Positions 22,021-35,275 of a stretch of 64,000 nt of DNA are shown one piece after another (the first letter of the stretch is position 1; each line of letters starts with the position of its first letter). A program made the translations under genes and the position numbers. Under the pieces are notes generated by a model, which ran no database searches, was not told where the DNA came from, and was given only the letters and a program-made list of their open reading frames with translations. This DNA is from Antedon mediterranea. Lineage: Eukaryota > Echinodermata > Crinoidea > Comatulida > Antedonidae. The stretch is from assembly GCF_964355755.1 (NCBI RefSeq), contig NC_092676.1, positions 11,268,288 through 11,332,287 of the forward strand, written 5' to 3'.

Positions 22021-22490
22021 ACATTTATTTTACAATTTAAAATGGTATTTTGAACACAAAAATGTAAAATGGCATATTTTAAAAATCCTAATTATATTGT
22101 AGTAGCATATTGGCAGTATTTCGAAAAGAAGCCCCTCCCTAGTTTGCGAAAGTAATCTCGAAAAGAAGTTCACCCAAGAGTACTAAGAAAGGAAGAAACC
22201 TTTTTTGTAACTGTATTTTTTAAAACATTTAAAAAATTAATTAATTAGGTAAAATGATATTCGTACCTTTCCTATGTAAATATGTCGATGACTGATATTC
22301 AAACATGTATCGGCAGGTACACAGACAACATTTTTTCCTTGTGAAACAAAAAAAGAAATAATATTAAGGATGAATACAGTTTTTTCTATATTTTTTTCTA
22401 AAAGCTGCTACACACTAGGATGATATCGATATAATAATGATCAATGATAAATCGATAAACATACATTTTTCTTACATAAAACAAAACAAA
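22021..22490. other. Non-coding stretch
   Basis: AT-rich, with no recognisable feature. Confidence 0.4.
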
Positions 22491-22492
22491 TA

Positions 22493-22746
22493 TATTTAAA
22501 TAATTTTTCTTTTGGATGATCCAAATGGAATAAAACCATAAAACTTACGTTTTTACTCTAGCTTTCGCTGGTTCAACGACGCAGCTTAGTCATGAGTGAG
22601 TCTATTTGACTTGGAATTGTTACCATAAGATCTCATATTCGTGCTCATGATTAAGCTGCGTCGTTGAACCAGTGAAAGCTAGAGTAAAAACATAAGTTTT
22701 ACGGTTTTATTCCCTTTGGATTATCCAAAACAAAAATTATTTGAAT
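22493..22746. mobile_element. Hairpin MITE, ~254 bp
   Basis: The left arm (about 22493-22598) and right arm (about 22645-22746) are near-perfect inverses. They share words such as TTTTACTCTAGCTTTC and TTCAACGACGCAGCTTA, and are separated by ~45 bp. A transcript would fold into one long hairpin. No target duplication could be fixed. Confidence 0.75.
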
Positions 22747-23750
22747 ACTATACAGAGATCCAGATGAATCTTTTTACTAATAAAACAAATCTAGTACAGG
22801 GTAACTATTTATGAGCGTCTTTCATAAAAATAATATTTTTTTTTTAAATCCAATCACATTACGTTATATAATCAATAAGAATAAAATCGCTGTAAACTCA
22901 CAATATACTTGCTCTTACTAAACATGGCGTTATTTTATTATTGATGTGTTTAAAGGCAGCATTTTATCCTATTGCTCTACTTTTCTAATTTTTTTCATTG
23001 TATGTAAGAAAAATGTATATTTATCTAGTTATCGTCAATCCTATTGTATCCACCATTAAAGAAGAATCAATCCAAATCTCAGCCAGAAGAAAAACCAAGG
23101 AATGATTTAATCTAAATAATAATTTTACATCACCAAACATAACCACTCAACTTATTCATATCCCATTGCGGAGTTGCAGCGAAAATAGACCCATCTGCGG
23201 AAATTAAAGACTCCAGCAACCTTATCCTGATAGGGTCAGGTCATGTCAACCTTCTGACTCCAACAGAACTTGTAATACTTGAAAAGGGAAAGGCTCCGAT
23301 TGCAGTCAATACTGTACAGTACTTGGTTGAACTCTACAAGGTTCATTACCATTTGAGAAGGGACTATAATACATGAGAATGTAAGACAACTTTGGAAGAT
23401 AGATGTACTACCTCTCTTTAAACAACGAGCACCATTTATATTTGTAACCCCCTGTTTTGTGACACAAGTGGAGTGACACTTACAATAAATTTAAATTTAA
23501 AGGCCTTAAGTCTGATATCCCAGAAATGAAAACAACTGAGAGAAACTACAGAAAAAATCCTGAAGCAGCAACAGTACACAACCAACTTATTGATGATGTA
23601 CTAAAGAAAATCACAAGAGGATAACCAGACAGAAGAATCATGGTATATCTCACATCATGTCAGGATTGTTGGCATCATTCTTCATTTTCGACAACAACCT
23701 GTAGCCATTTCCCAAGACGGATCAAAGGTGACCCCCAATTTGTTTGACTT
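22747..23750. other. Stretch with one possible decayed exon
   Basis: An open run at about 23160-23370 on + reads CGVAAKIDPSAEIKDSSN then VNLLTPTELVILEKGKAPIA and stops. It is less AT-rich than its surroundings, but I recognise no family. It may be a decayed coding fragment. The rest shows nothing. Confidence 0.3.
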
Positions 23751-23759
23751 GTTGTGCAA

Positions 23760-26060
23760 GCAGATAAGTCTCGGATGTTGTGACGTCATCATATGGCCCC
23801 CAAATATAAAATATATTATTTTTGTCTCTTTCGTCATAGCTCATCACATTAAATAGAGCGCATCTCGCTTATTCGTACCTCGATTTTATTGTATGTTTGC
23901 TCAATCAATTGTCTTTCATAAGAATTAGAAAAATTTCAATTTTTACGAGGTCATCATGTCAAAATTGTGGAATAACCTAAGGTCACTTATTTTCATCTTT
24001 TCAAATAATTTCAATCTGTTATAGCTCTTTAGAATAAAACTAAAATAAACTTCACCTTCCGTGTATATTTAAATATCTCATAGCTCTTCAAAATGAACTA
24101 GGTGACCTTGATGATTATAACTTATTATGAAAGCTGATGAAATGTAGATATGATCGAATTCATATAAAATTAAGCTTATAGGATGTTGTTACGTTATCAT
24201 ATGGCCAGTTGAAGTTAAAAAGTAGTTTTTAAATTTCTTTAGCCAAGTTATAGTGCAATAGTTTCAAATCTTTTTTATTTATTTGCTCAATTCATTAGTT
24301 ATCCGCAATATGCGGATAACTCCTTGTTATTGTATTGGATTAACATTTTTTTTTTTGTTATCCGCAACTTTTGTTGCGGATAACCCTTGTGATTATAAAT
24401 ATCTTTATCATCTTTATTCTTCTTTTATTCTTTCCTGGATTTTTGCGCCCAGCATATATCCCCTATTGCTTGTGAACATATCTTTGTATAACTTGGTCAA
24501 CATATGGACATTTACGTGAAGTTGTGCACCTCCTATTTTTGAATGACGTCAGCGTTACGCAACGTGACTACGCGCAATTTATGAATTTCAATGATTGACC
24601 ATAGGATAAAAACCAAAAGTGATTTTTTATTGACACTTGGTGGAAGGTTAATTCTTATCAAGGGTCAAATTTTTGTGCACTAAAAATGGCATGTTTCACA
24701 GAAAGTTCGCATGCACACGTGTTTAAAATTTAAAAATACGAAAAATCAATTTTTTATCAACTTTCTATGCGTTTCATGTCATTTTGAGCATTTAAAAAAT
24801 TCCCACGTACGCGCAAATTTTTACGTAGCGCTAAAAACATCTTTTTATTTTCGCGTTAATTTAGTTTTTCCAGCCTTTTATAGTAATTTTACCAATTTTT
24901 TTAAAAATTTCGACTTAAAATCACGTCATACAAGCACTTCGAATTCGCGCTCATTTTTTATGAAAAAGTTCAAAAATTCGTCAAAATTATGCCTTTTTTT
25001 GAAGTCATAGTTTCTAAACTACATGGTGAAGTTTATTGTTATTACATATTCTGGAAGTAGATGAGTTGTAGATATCATAATGGATCAATATGGCTAACCG
25101 GACATTGTGACGTCATCGTATGGCCACTCGAATATAAAATAGAGGATTTTTGCCTCTTTCGTCATAGCTCATAACATTTAATAGAGCGCATCTCCACTTA
25201 TCCGTATTCCATTTTGCTCCATATTTTGATATTGTCTAGGTCAATCAATTATCTTTCGCATGATTTAACATTTAAACAATTTGTAATGACGTCATCATGA
25301 TCAAAAGCGTGAAACACTTAAATTTCAATATTATATATATGCTATACGTCAACCTCAAAATAAAAAGTGATATTCATGATTAAAACATTTTCTGAAAGCC
25401 ATTGAATTGTAAATATGAATTAATGTAAAAATGTTGCACATCGGATGTTGTGACGTCACCATGTGGCCAGTTGAATTACGAAAGTCGTATTTTTATATTT
25501 TGCGTCATAGTTCATGACATTTAAAAGAGCGTGCATCCATATTCTACGTATCCAAATTTCTTCAACACATTAATATGTTGTTGCTCAGATAATTCCCTTC
25601 CAAAATTGCTATCTACGCGTTTCATTATGATGACATCATCATGTTAAAACTTGGAATAAAATGCGGGTTCCGTTATTTCCACCTGTTCTGCACTGTATGT
25701 AGTATGTATACAGTATAAGTGTATACTGTATTAGACACAAAATAAAGGGCACACTAACATTTTATTTTCTTCGGGTCACAATGGTATAATCGTTTTTCTG
25801 TGCGCAATAATCTAACATATGACGTGCACGTCCATAGTGACGAGTTCAAATCTAGTTTTTCTGTATTATTCTTTTTTCTTTCTTCCTTTTTTTGTGAGTC
25901 GCGTTTCTCTAAAATGTGTAAACATAACATTTCATAACTTTGACAACATGTGGACATTACCTGAAGTTGTGCACTTCCTATTTTTGAAAGACGTCAGAGT
26001 TGTGCAACATGACTTACGCGCGATTTTATGAATTTCAATGATTGATCATAGATTAAAAGC
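23760..26060. repeat. TGACGTCATCATATGGCC tandem-unit arm (left)
   Basis: Diverged units of roughly 330-450 bp recur. Each has a TGTGACGTCATCATATGGCC-type word (about 23776, 24184, 25105, 25444) followed by GTCATAGCTCAT...ACATTTAAAAGAGCG. A second motif, AAGTTGTGCAC(T/C)TCCTATTTTTGAA, appears near 24520 and 25965. Inverted copies lie at 29100-30175. Confidence 0.65.
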
Positions 26061-29000
26061 CAAAAGTCATTTTGTACTGTATTTACACTTGGTAAAAATT
26101 AAAGTCATATCAAGGGCAAACTTTCTATGGATAAAAAATGGCATGTTTCACAAGAAGTTAATTTTTTACACGTTTTATGACATTTTGGGTATGTCAAAAA
26201 TTTCCACGCACGAAGTATGAAAAACATGTTTTTTTCTCTTGAATTATATTTTTCAAGCCTTCCTAGATCTAGACATGAACTCTTCACTTTGACGAGTTAG
26301 TTGTTAATTTTAAAACTCATATTGATCTCACTACTTCAAAAATATCTAAATATGTTAGTTTACTTTTCAAAATTCGTCACTACCTTCCTTTAAGTGCACT
26401 CCTTTAAATCTACAGGTCACTTATGCAACCTCTTATCAGCTATTGTAACATTATTTGGTTTAATTCATTAATACATTACACATGATTATTTGAATCATAA
26501 GCTTTGCAATGGTGTTTATTTCGTAAAAATTGAGTAAATATTTAAAAAGTTATTACATTTATAAAACTTACAAATCATCCAATTAGTTTATTCTTCAACG
26601 CTTCAATGAAATTCTTTTTAATACGCGCTGAATTGAAAACTCACTCCGTAGAAACGCACTATTTTGGTCTAAGGCATGATGATGTCATACCAGGAAGTAT
26701 GTGTGATATTTAGCAGCGTGGACATGATGGTCAGTTTGACTGATTTTAGATGCTGTTTAAACCTATTTAGTCACTTGAATTAACTATTTTGCATTTTTGA
26801 AAAGCAGCATTATAACGTCAAGCTTATTTTAACTGGTTTCGGAAGTGTTTACGATATTAACAGGGAAGAACCAAGCAGGCCTAGGCTAGCTAGGTCTATT
26901 CAGATTATTTTCGGCGTCATCGCATGTAAGACCTACTGTTAGGTGTTCATCAGGACGGGTCATGTCGGCGGTGCATCAACACGGTGGCTAGCTTTAGTAG
27001 TAAACTAGCCTAGACAAGTTAAGTGCCTTGCAGAGTCACACTTAATTGCTAGTTAACGTTACATTGTATTTGACGATTACATTTGTTTTTTTATAACGTG
27101 GAAGATTCGCTGTGTTGTTTGGGCTCGTATCCAATGATTGAAAAAAAAATGTATATGAAAGGACAATAAATTAAATAAATATATTAAGAGCCGATTGGAT
27201 ATATAAAATATATAAATAAAATTATTTATTGACAATAATAAGCTAGATAGTAGGCCTACATCCATAATAAAAATATATAAGGCCTAGCCGAAAATACAAT
27301 TAAATTTATGACGTGAATTGTTTTTGACTTGTCTATTTTACTATAGAATAAACAATTGCAGAACACTTTACTTTGAATATTAAAATCGTTTTTTATTTTT
27401 TTATTTCAATTTACGATGCCATGTGTAAAATGAAAATAACCTCACAAAAACGTAAACAACTTGTTATTTCCGCGCGTATAGTAACATCTAGCGCATTGAC
27501 CAATAACGTTTGTTATTGCGATGATACGCCATAGCAACACATGCAGTTCGCTGTTCCAGAAACTTCGAAGAACGGAATATTCTGAAATTATGTCATAGTA
27601 AATCAAAGTTTTCATTGGTTCCTTCTTTAAACTCTGCCCTAAAACTTCCATATTTGGAATGTCAAATGGATGAGCTTTATTTTGACGTGTGACCTTTCAA
27701 CATTGATCAATCATTGAACTGGCGATCAAAATGTCGTCAAACTCGGCCACTTTCAATTCAATTTACACAAAACTTTAGCGTAGATCGTGAATAAATTGTT
27801 AGGCTTGAGGAAAATACATGTTTTTAAAACTCTCTTTTTTTCATAATTTTAATTAAATTTCGGGAGTTTAAATCAGGTAGACGTATTCTTAAATAGTGAA
27901 ATATTTCGAAAATGCAAAAATATGTAATCTGCCAGGCTAGTTGATTTGGACGTATTTTGACTGAACGTGAATTTCGAAATGCCGACAAAGAGAGGGTTTT
28001 GCCAGATCAGGTCACATATTATGATATTATGACCATAAAAAAACAAAAACAAAATAGGAACATATCTATGAGTATATTCATAGCATGCTGAGATATATGC
28101 CTCCACAGGAATATGAGCAGGCCCTTATCCTTTACACATACATATTTAAAAAAAATATCTATTTTAAAAAATGACTCATTTATTTTTTATACTCACTTTT
28201 CCAATTGCCTACAAACATTCCAACAGTTTTTATATTTCCATCTTCGCCAACACCAACACTTAAGTCAGACTTATTGCGATAACCTTCTTCTTGTGGCTAT
28301 CAACAGAAACATATTGCTTGAATTTATTTGTTTCTACAAGTAACTTAGTTATCATAATCTATCATCAAGACAAGCTTAGAATAATAAGTTAAACTCAAAT
28401 TGCATCATGATCTATTTAGCTACTGAGTCAATTATTTTATATGAGACTACAGCAATAAAACATGTTCTGCTTATAAACCCTAATATAATGGAGAATGCTG
28501 AAGGATAATGATTAATCTCTGTTACTGTTAAATCAATTCATTAAATCAATATTATTAAACTAATCAGTATTAAGTTATCGTAAACTAAGTTATTGCAAAC
28601 AGACCTTATATGAAATATATCAAGATGATGAACGGTAATGTATATATTTTTTAAACTAATTTTTTAATTTGAGAAATATTCTTTGAAAGTGTGAAATCAT
28701 TTCTAAGTGCATAAGTTCACAAACCGAGGGAATAACTTGCGATAGATGACAACACAATCCATTGAGTAGGTCAGTTTTAACAAAAGTATGGAGACTACCA
28801 TTAATAGCTTCCAATTCAATCAACGTGTTGGTAAGTTTCTGGAGTACTGATTTCATATGTAAATATTTTATTGCAAGTTGCATTTTATAAGATATCCGCC
28901 AAAGTGGAGAGGTTGCATTGCGCATCTGTATTTGGTAGTCTACATTACCATCATGTGAATTTCTGAAACATCTATAGACATCACTTTGTTTTCTACCAAC

Positions 29001-29100
29001 AGAAAAAAAATATTGTTACATCATAGCTTTACAAGACTATTATACTATTTTTTATTTCATAAGCGAAAACTATGTCAACTAAGCAACATGATCAACAAAA
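26061..29100. other. Core between the TGACGTCA-unit arms, function unknown
   Basis: About 3 kb of AT-rich sequence. The longest frame is 89 residues at 28656-28925 on minus (starts MRNATSPLWRISYKMQLAIK; Leu-rich, no Cys cluster). I do not recognise it and no splice partners are evident. An AGGCCTAG word lies near 26880. Nothing else is identifiable. Confidence 0.35.
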
Positions 29101-30175
29101 ACATTGCCCCTATATTTATTTAGTAGAAAAGTTAATGATAACATTAAGAAAGTAGAAAGAAAACCAACTATAATATAAAGTTAACAGTGTGTATAAATAT
29201 GAATGTGACTTATGCGATGCAAGTTAATTTGGATACGTGCCAACACCTCTACCAACGCATTGTTGAACATAACATGAATGATGTCAGACAATTAAAACCT
29301 AGTCTGAAAAAAAAACAAAAAATAGATTTGAACTCGTCACAACAACAACGCCACGTGCACATACGCTAGAAAATGCGAAACATAACAAGATTACAGCACT
29401 TATGACCTCATAATAATATGTTCGTGCTAAATTCTGTGCCTATTCAGTATATACTGTCTACATACAGTGTAGCATAGTTGAAATTACTGGACCCACCTTT
29501 TATTCAACTTCACGTAAATATCGATATGTTGTTACGAAATGTTATGTTACACGTTTTAGAGATATGCGACGCACAAAAATAGGGTGGAAAGAAGAACTAG
29601 ATTTGAACTGACGAGTTAGTTATCCGCACGACAAACGCCATGTGCACGTTATACATTGGAATTTTGAGCACAGAAAAATTGTTTACCATTATGACCTGAA
29701 CTGAGGAATATGATATTTTGTTCTGTGCTGAATTCTGTCTATTTTGTGTCATATAGTATATACAGTATAAACTGTATAATCTGTATAAATATTACATACA
29801 GTGTAGAATAGGTGAAATTATGGGACCCGCCATTTATATCAATTTTTAACATGGTGATGGTATAAAAATGAAACACTAAGATAGCAATTTCGGAAGGTAA
29901 TTATCTCAGCAACGACATATTAACGTGTAGAAGAAATTTGAAAAGTAACATAGATGCGCGCTCTTTTAAATGTGATGAACTATGACGCAAAAGATGAAAA
30001 TACAACTTTTTTTATTCAACTGGCCATATGATGACGTCACAACATCTGATTGGCAAAATGTTCACATGATCTACAATCAAATAGCTTCCAGAAAACGTTT
30101 TAATCATACTAATTTTACATTCGTGTGGCAATACGATGACGTCACAACAGACGAGAGGTAAAAAATCTGCATGAA
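29101..30175. repeat. TGACGTCA tandem-unit arm (right, inverted)
   Basis: GGCCATATGATGACGTCACAACA (about 30023) and GGCAATACGATGACGTCACAACA (about 30126) are inverse to the units at 23760-26060. The segment near 29880-30010 matches the inverse of about 25486-25630. The pair forms an element of about 6.4 kb with inverted tandem-repeat arms. Confidence 0.62.
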
Positions 30176-30189
30176 TTCATATCTACAAC

Positions 30190-31161
30190 CAGTGGTGGCG
30201 CCAGCGGAGGGGCTACGGGGACCAAAATGTGTAATGTAGTTATTTTCCAGGCGAAGTTTACCGACGGTTACGTCGTGTACTGTGTCGACGTACGCTACAC
30301 TACAGCAAAAACGAATTATGTTAATTGTTCGTATGTTGACCAATTTTTTAATTTACAAGTAACCTTCTGTACCGTGGGGCACCTAAAATAAATATTTCAT
30401 CCATTACTAAACAAAAAAACATGCCATTTTCGCTTAGCCAACATCTTATTATAGCTAAGTTATTAAAGTTTCAATGTCCTGTATGTCATGAATTTCTCAC
30501 TACTCGGAAGTCCAGATGGTACGCACGCATACACTTGGGAGGAATAAACTTATTTCCCCGACTGGAAAAGGTCTACGCTTGCATTTTTTAAGCCTCTGGG
30601 CCTGATGTTTCCAAAGTATAAAATGCAATTTTTTGAAGACCTGCAGCTCTAGTTTTAAACTTTTTCTTAGCTCAGCCCCAACAATAAAGCTGGTCATATT
30701 TCGAAGTACAAGAAGTGCATTTTCCGGGACCTAACCTCTCTATTTTTCAAACATTTCTTAGCTCAGTCACAACCATGATAGGGACTTATATATTTTGTTT
30801 CATGTTTTGAAGTATAATAAGTCCAATTTCCGGGACCTCCAACTCTATTTTTCAAAATTTTCTTTGAACTTTTATTTTTTAAATTGAAAAATATGGATTG
30901 AAACAGTCATCGCCCATCGTTTTTTTTGCTCGCAGTATTTTATTTATGCATTATAAAAAATGGAAAAAATGGCTACCCTAAATCTGATTAAAATGACCTC
31001 AAATTAATGACGCTAAAACGCGTTGCTTCCGGGGGCTTCGCCCCCTGGACCCACACCGGGGGCCCTTGGCGGCCCCCTGGCCCCCAGCCTAGTGATGCTC
31101 GCATAGCCCCCTCGTCGGGGAATGTAGCCCCCGCGTCGGAAAGATCCTGGCGCCACCCCTG
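30190..31161. mobile_element. hAT-like non-autonomous element (CAGTGGTGGCGCCAG end)
   Basis: The ends CAGTGGTGGCGCCAGC and CTGGCGCCACCCCTG form short imperfect TIRs of hAT style. The 3' part is GC-rich (GGGGGCTTCGCCCCC, repeated GGCCCCCTGG). Bases 30205-31161 are closely repeated at 48990-49914. The 8-bp flanks do not match, so one end may belong to another copy. Frames here are shadows of the GC-rich tail. Confidence 0.6.
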
Positions 31162-32346
31162 TAACAGCGGAAGATATTCACTTTTCCATCTCTCCCAGAA
31201 ACGATCAGCCAAATATTGAGCTTGTTTCCAACTTCTCTGGAAGCAATTGGATTTCTCATCTGCTGAACAAAACTGTTCCACTCTAGACTTAAATTGTCTT
31301 ATAAAACGTTTGAATTCCAAGGATTCACCTGCAAATTTCTTAATTTCCATTTGTGGCTTCCGCATAGTCCTTATCACCTCGTTCATATCAGTAGAACCAA
31401 CATTTCTATTAGAAGAAAAAGAATCCTGACAACCCTGCCGGTTTTGCTGAAACAGATGAGTTTGCGTAACAGGAACTACCACAGGAGTCACTGTGTTCGA
31501 AGCTAAGCTAGGAATTGTAGTAGGAGCAGGATCTGCTTGAGCAAAGTTTTGGGTTGCCGTTACGTTTACGGGAACAGCAGGTACTACCACAGGAGCAACT
31601 GACATTAGCACAGGAATTGTAACATGGTCGGCTGGAGCAAAGGCTTGTGTTACATCACCAGGAACAACAGGGACTACAACAGGATCAAATGGGTCTAAAT
31701 TTAATACAGGAATAGTAGCAGGATCCGCTGGACCAAACGATAACACATTTCGTCGGTATGCACTATCTAGAAACCCTTCCATTGATGACTTACTTTTGTG
31801 GCTACCAGAACCACTTTCGCTTGCGAAATCCCTTGCAACATTCAATCTTGCTTCGGCGACGTCTATCTCTTCTTTTAAAGCGTTTTCTTCTTTTAACTGT
31901 TTGAGTTTGAACTCTTTCTGTTTCAGTTTGAACTCTTCGTGTTGAATTCTCTGCTTTTCTGTGAGAATTTACCGCCGCAGACTGCTCTACCTCTAGCACC
32001 GCAAACCAATCCTCTACTTTACAGTAGCTTTTAAGTTTGCCAACCACACATCTTTGTCTTCAAACCATTCATTATACATTATTCTCTCTTCCTCGTTCAG
32101 CAAGCCACAAATTTCATCATGAAGGAACATAAATTCACCATACACCATTAACCAATCTTGATGCACCTTAATCAGATTTTCTCTTGTAACTTCCTTATTC
32201 AACGAAGCTTTCAGTGCTTCTGACAAAAATTTAACACGATGCCACAACTCTTTGATTCCTTTCAGCTTTCGTTCCTTTTCATACTCTGCACCCTTCTCGG
32301 TCTTACGTTTTACTCTAACAGATTTCTCTGAAGCAGCTTCAGCCAT
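31162..32346 (-). pseudogene. BEL/Pao gag fused to pol C-terminus (internal deletion)
   Basis: Read on minus from MAEAASEKSVRVKRK (32346), with an alternative ATG 17 codons upstream at 32397. The order is: a BEL-type gag N-terminus (LNEEERIMYNEWFEDKD); a coiled-coil Lys/Glu stretch; a Pro/Val-rich linker; a DUF1759-like segment (IKKFAGESLEFKRFIRQFKS, about 31330); and then abruptly SWKQAQYLADRFWERWKSEY (about 31200). That last block belongs to the DUF5641 region at the far C-terminus of BEL pol. Protease, reverse transcriptase, RNase H and integrase are all missing, and the junction is in frame. A frame change occurs near 31955. Coding stops at the hAT-like end at 31161. No LTRs were identified. 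Confidence 0.7.
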
Positions 32347-32399
32347 CGTGGATATATCTTTGTAAATTTTATAACTGCACAAACAAGTTTCTTGCAAAT

Positions 32400-32715
32400 G
32401 CGGAATTTAATTGTTCTCCGACTTGATCCGATTTACTATAACAAATAAATAATGATTACAAAATAATATATACGGTATATCATACAGTACAACATAAATA
32501 ATTCTATACAATAATAATAGACCTTACATGACAATCTAAATAAGTCATAGATAAAACAATACAATATAAATAATTCTTGGTTTAAAATAATTACAACTAT
32601 AATAACACTAATAATAATAATAATATGATAAGTCTCAATTGCTTACCGAAGATATGCCTGGATAACATGTGCAGCTATAGCTATACACTATATCAATTAC
32701 TACTGTACTACAGCT
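32400..32715. other. AT-rich flank, possible remnant LTR
   Basis: This lies directly upstream (minus strand) of the BEL gag start and is very AT-rich. I found no second copy to prove an LTR. Confidence 0.25.
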
Positions 32716-32776
32716 TTAGGCTTCTAAGTAAGCCTTGGTACATCTACCACTTCTATAGGCTTCTAAGTGGGTGCTG
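32716..32776 (+). repeat. 39-bp tandem repeat (left part)
   Basis: The unit CTTCTAAGTAAGCCTTGG...CACTTCTATAGG is 39 bp. It resumes in the same orientation at 35138-35275. It is therefore probably a host array split by the GTACCC element between them. Confidence 0.6.
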
Positions 32777-35132
32777 GTCAACCCGTACCCAAACCAACCC
32801 GTACCCATGCCAACTCGTACCCAACTTGGCTAACCCGTACCCAAATAATTGGTCAACTCGTACCCACTTTGGCTAACCCGTACCCAAACCAACCCGTACC
32901 CATGCCAACTCGTACCTAAATATTTGGCTTACTCGTACCCAAGTATTTGGCTTACTAGTACCCATTATTTGGCTTTCTCGTACCCATTATTTGGCTTACC
33001 CGTACCCATTTTTGGCTTACTCGTACCCATTATTTGGCCTACTCGTACCCAATTTGAATAATTACTTGTAATGATTTGATCGGCGCAAAACGGATGCTTT
33101 TGCCGTATGAATATTTTTATATTTAAATTGTTTTTTTATTTTACAGGTCTCGGTGAAATGTGTGCTAATAAAAAAATTAATGACCATTGATTTGATTGTA
33201 GACTTCGTTTAATTAGGCATATATTTGTTAACATTTATTTAAATGTAGTATTATAGTTTTATAAACGTATGTTTGATGTGTCTTTTTTATTTACGTAAGA
33301 GAAAATTAATTAATAAAAAAATATTTTAACTGTTGTATAGTTAGTATTACAATTCAATTAAGCCCAGGTAAAGTACCAACAACGTATAATTTTATACTTA
33401 TCAATTTTTATTCTTTTATTTTATTCTAATTATCTTCCCTGATTGCATTCGATCAAGTAATTATTATTTCTATTGTATTTGTATGTTCAAAATTGGTTGA
33501 ATTAACAACGCCCTGTTTTAAGCAAAAAGCCTGCAGGGGGCTATGGGGTCGAATTACTCGTAGATTTCGTGTTACGTGTTTTTGCTGACCGGGATTAACC
33601 TTTTATTACAAAAAACACGCATTTATAGGGCCGGCGTCAAAGAGACGACTCAGTAATGACGTATGATCGTTTTCCATATATTTTATTTATTAATAATTCA
33701 GTGAAATGATCATATACACGTACTGTCGTACTGTAAGGCAATTATTAAACATTTTGGCAGATTTTCTTCTATAACAGCTACGTACGTGTTTTTGCTGAAT
33801 GGGGATTCCTCTTTAATATTTAAAAAAAACGCATTTGTACGGGTCCATTTGTATTGTGTCCAAAAATAGACAACGCAATGTGGCGTATGATCGTTTTCTA
33901 TTTATTTTTTTTCTGAAATAATTCAGTAAAATTATCTGTTTGTTTACGGTAATTAAACATTTTTGGTAAATGTTTCCTCAATAACTTACAGCTACGTGTT
34001 TTTGCTGACGAGGGATTCCCTTTTTAAAAAAAAATACGCATTCTATGTGTCAAATAAGACAAATGAATGAACTACGATCGTTTTTCCATGGCAACGGATG
34101 TCGTTATTTACTAAAATAATATAAACGTTCTGAAGGCCTACCTACACGTGTCTGAGTACTTACGTATCTGTCAGCGATAAGATGATTTTTTTAAGTTTGT
34201 AGTATTTATTTCGGTTTTTAGTCATAATAATAAGCTACAGTAATAATCATTATAAAATGAAAACGTAATAACAGCAAATGTCGTCGTTTGTAATTAAATG
34301 TTAAATTATTGGGAGGTTACCTTTTATTATTACTCTCACATCCGTCATTGTATACTAGATAAACGGCAATAATCTAATCTACTACTAAGATGCTCATAGC
34401 AGCAATGAGGCTGGTATCCACTTAAATAGTTTCGTGATTTTAAAATACGAGTGACTACTTAAAAATGTATTAAATATTTTCGAAATGTTAAAACAGTTTA
34501 ATAATTTCCAAAACTTGCAAAACAAAACAACAAAAAACATTCGTTTTAAAACGATTTTCAAAAAGCACATTACTTCATTATCTGTAAAATAAAATGAAAA
34601 TACAAATTATGTATAAAAGATATTCATGTTTACTTTTAATAATTCAAGTTTTCATCATCACAGACTAGTGGGTATTTCAATTTCCGTGTACTACTATTTG
34701 TAGAAAATAATAGATGAATAACTCATAAATGAAAAAAAATAGAATGCAGCACAGCCGACCACTGACATCTTCCACAGTACAGAGCCATATAAAACAGCGC
34801 CCTCAAGTATTAACTTGACCAAATACGACGTACGCAATACGATGAAAGCTGTGCTTTTTTCGTACGAGTCTGTACATATTATTATACTTTTTAGGTCAAT
34901 AGTTTTTGCCATTATAATATCGAACATATGATTGGTATCTAAAAATTTAATAAAACTGGGTTTAAATGTAATATAAATATACTTTAAATAGCATTAAACT
35001 TGGGTACGGGCTAGCCAATGATGGGTACGGGTCAGCCAATGATGGGTACGGGTCAGCCAAAATTTTGGGTACGAGTAAGCCAAAATTTGGGTACGAGTTG
35101 GTGGGTACGAGTTGGCATGGGTACGGGTTGAC
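32777..35132. mobile_element. Element with GTACCC-minisatellite inverted ends
   Basis: The left end (32777-33056) is about 12 short units of the type GGCTTACTCGTACCCATTATT. The right end (about 34997-35132) is the same array inverted. Both start with GGTCAACCCGTACCCA. The interior has no gene. Both sides lie in the same 39-bp repeat, which supports insertion. Predicted peptides rich in NPYP or TRT are array shadows. Confidence 0.7.
33570..34115 (+). repeat. Three diverged ~210-bp direct repeats
   Basis: TACGTGTTTTTGCTGA recurs near 33573, 33782 and 33992. Each copy is followed by GGGATT, an A-run with ACGCATT, and TATGATCGTTTTC-type words. They lie inside the GTACCC element. Confidence 0.65.
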
Positions 35133-35137
35133 CTGTA

Positions 35138-35275
35138 TTCTTCTAAGTAAGCCTTGGTACATCTACCACTTCTATAGGCTTCTAAGTAAGCCTTGGTACA
35201 TCTACCACTTCTATAGGCTTCTAAGTAAGCCTTGGTACATCTACAGTGTACCACTTCTATAAGCTTCTAAGTAGG
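35138..35275 (+). repeat. 39-bp tandem repeat (right part)
   Basis: More than three units of CTTCTAAGTAAGCCTTGG...TATAGG, in the same orientation as 32716-32776. Confidence 0.7.

Noticed and set aside
31007-31219. GC-rich frames at 31007-31219, 49730-50356 and 63133-63423 as coding genes
   Set aside because: They are frames in the GC-rich ends of hAT-like elements (GGCGCCA, GGGGGC runs), open in several frames at once because of composition.
32625-33061. Proline/tyrosine-rich repeat protein (NPYP, TRTQ repeats)
   Set aside because: The peptides come from the GTACCC minisatellite read in several frames. The inverted array at 34994-35254 gives the same kind of peptides.
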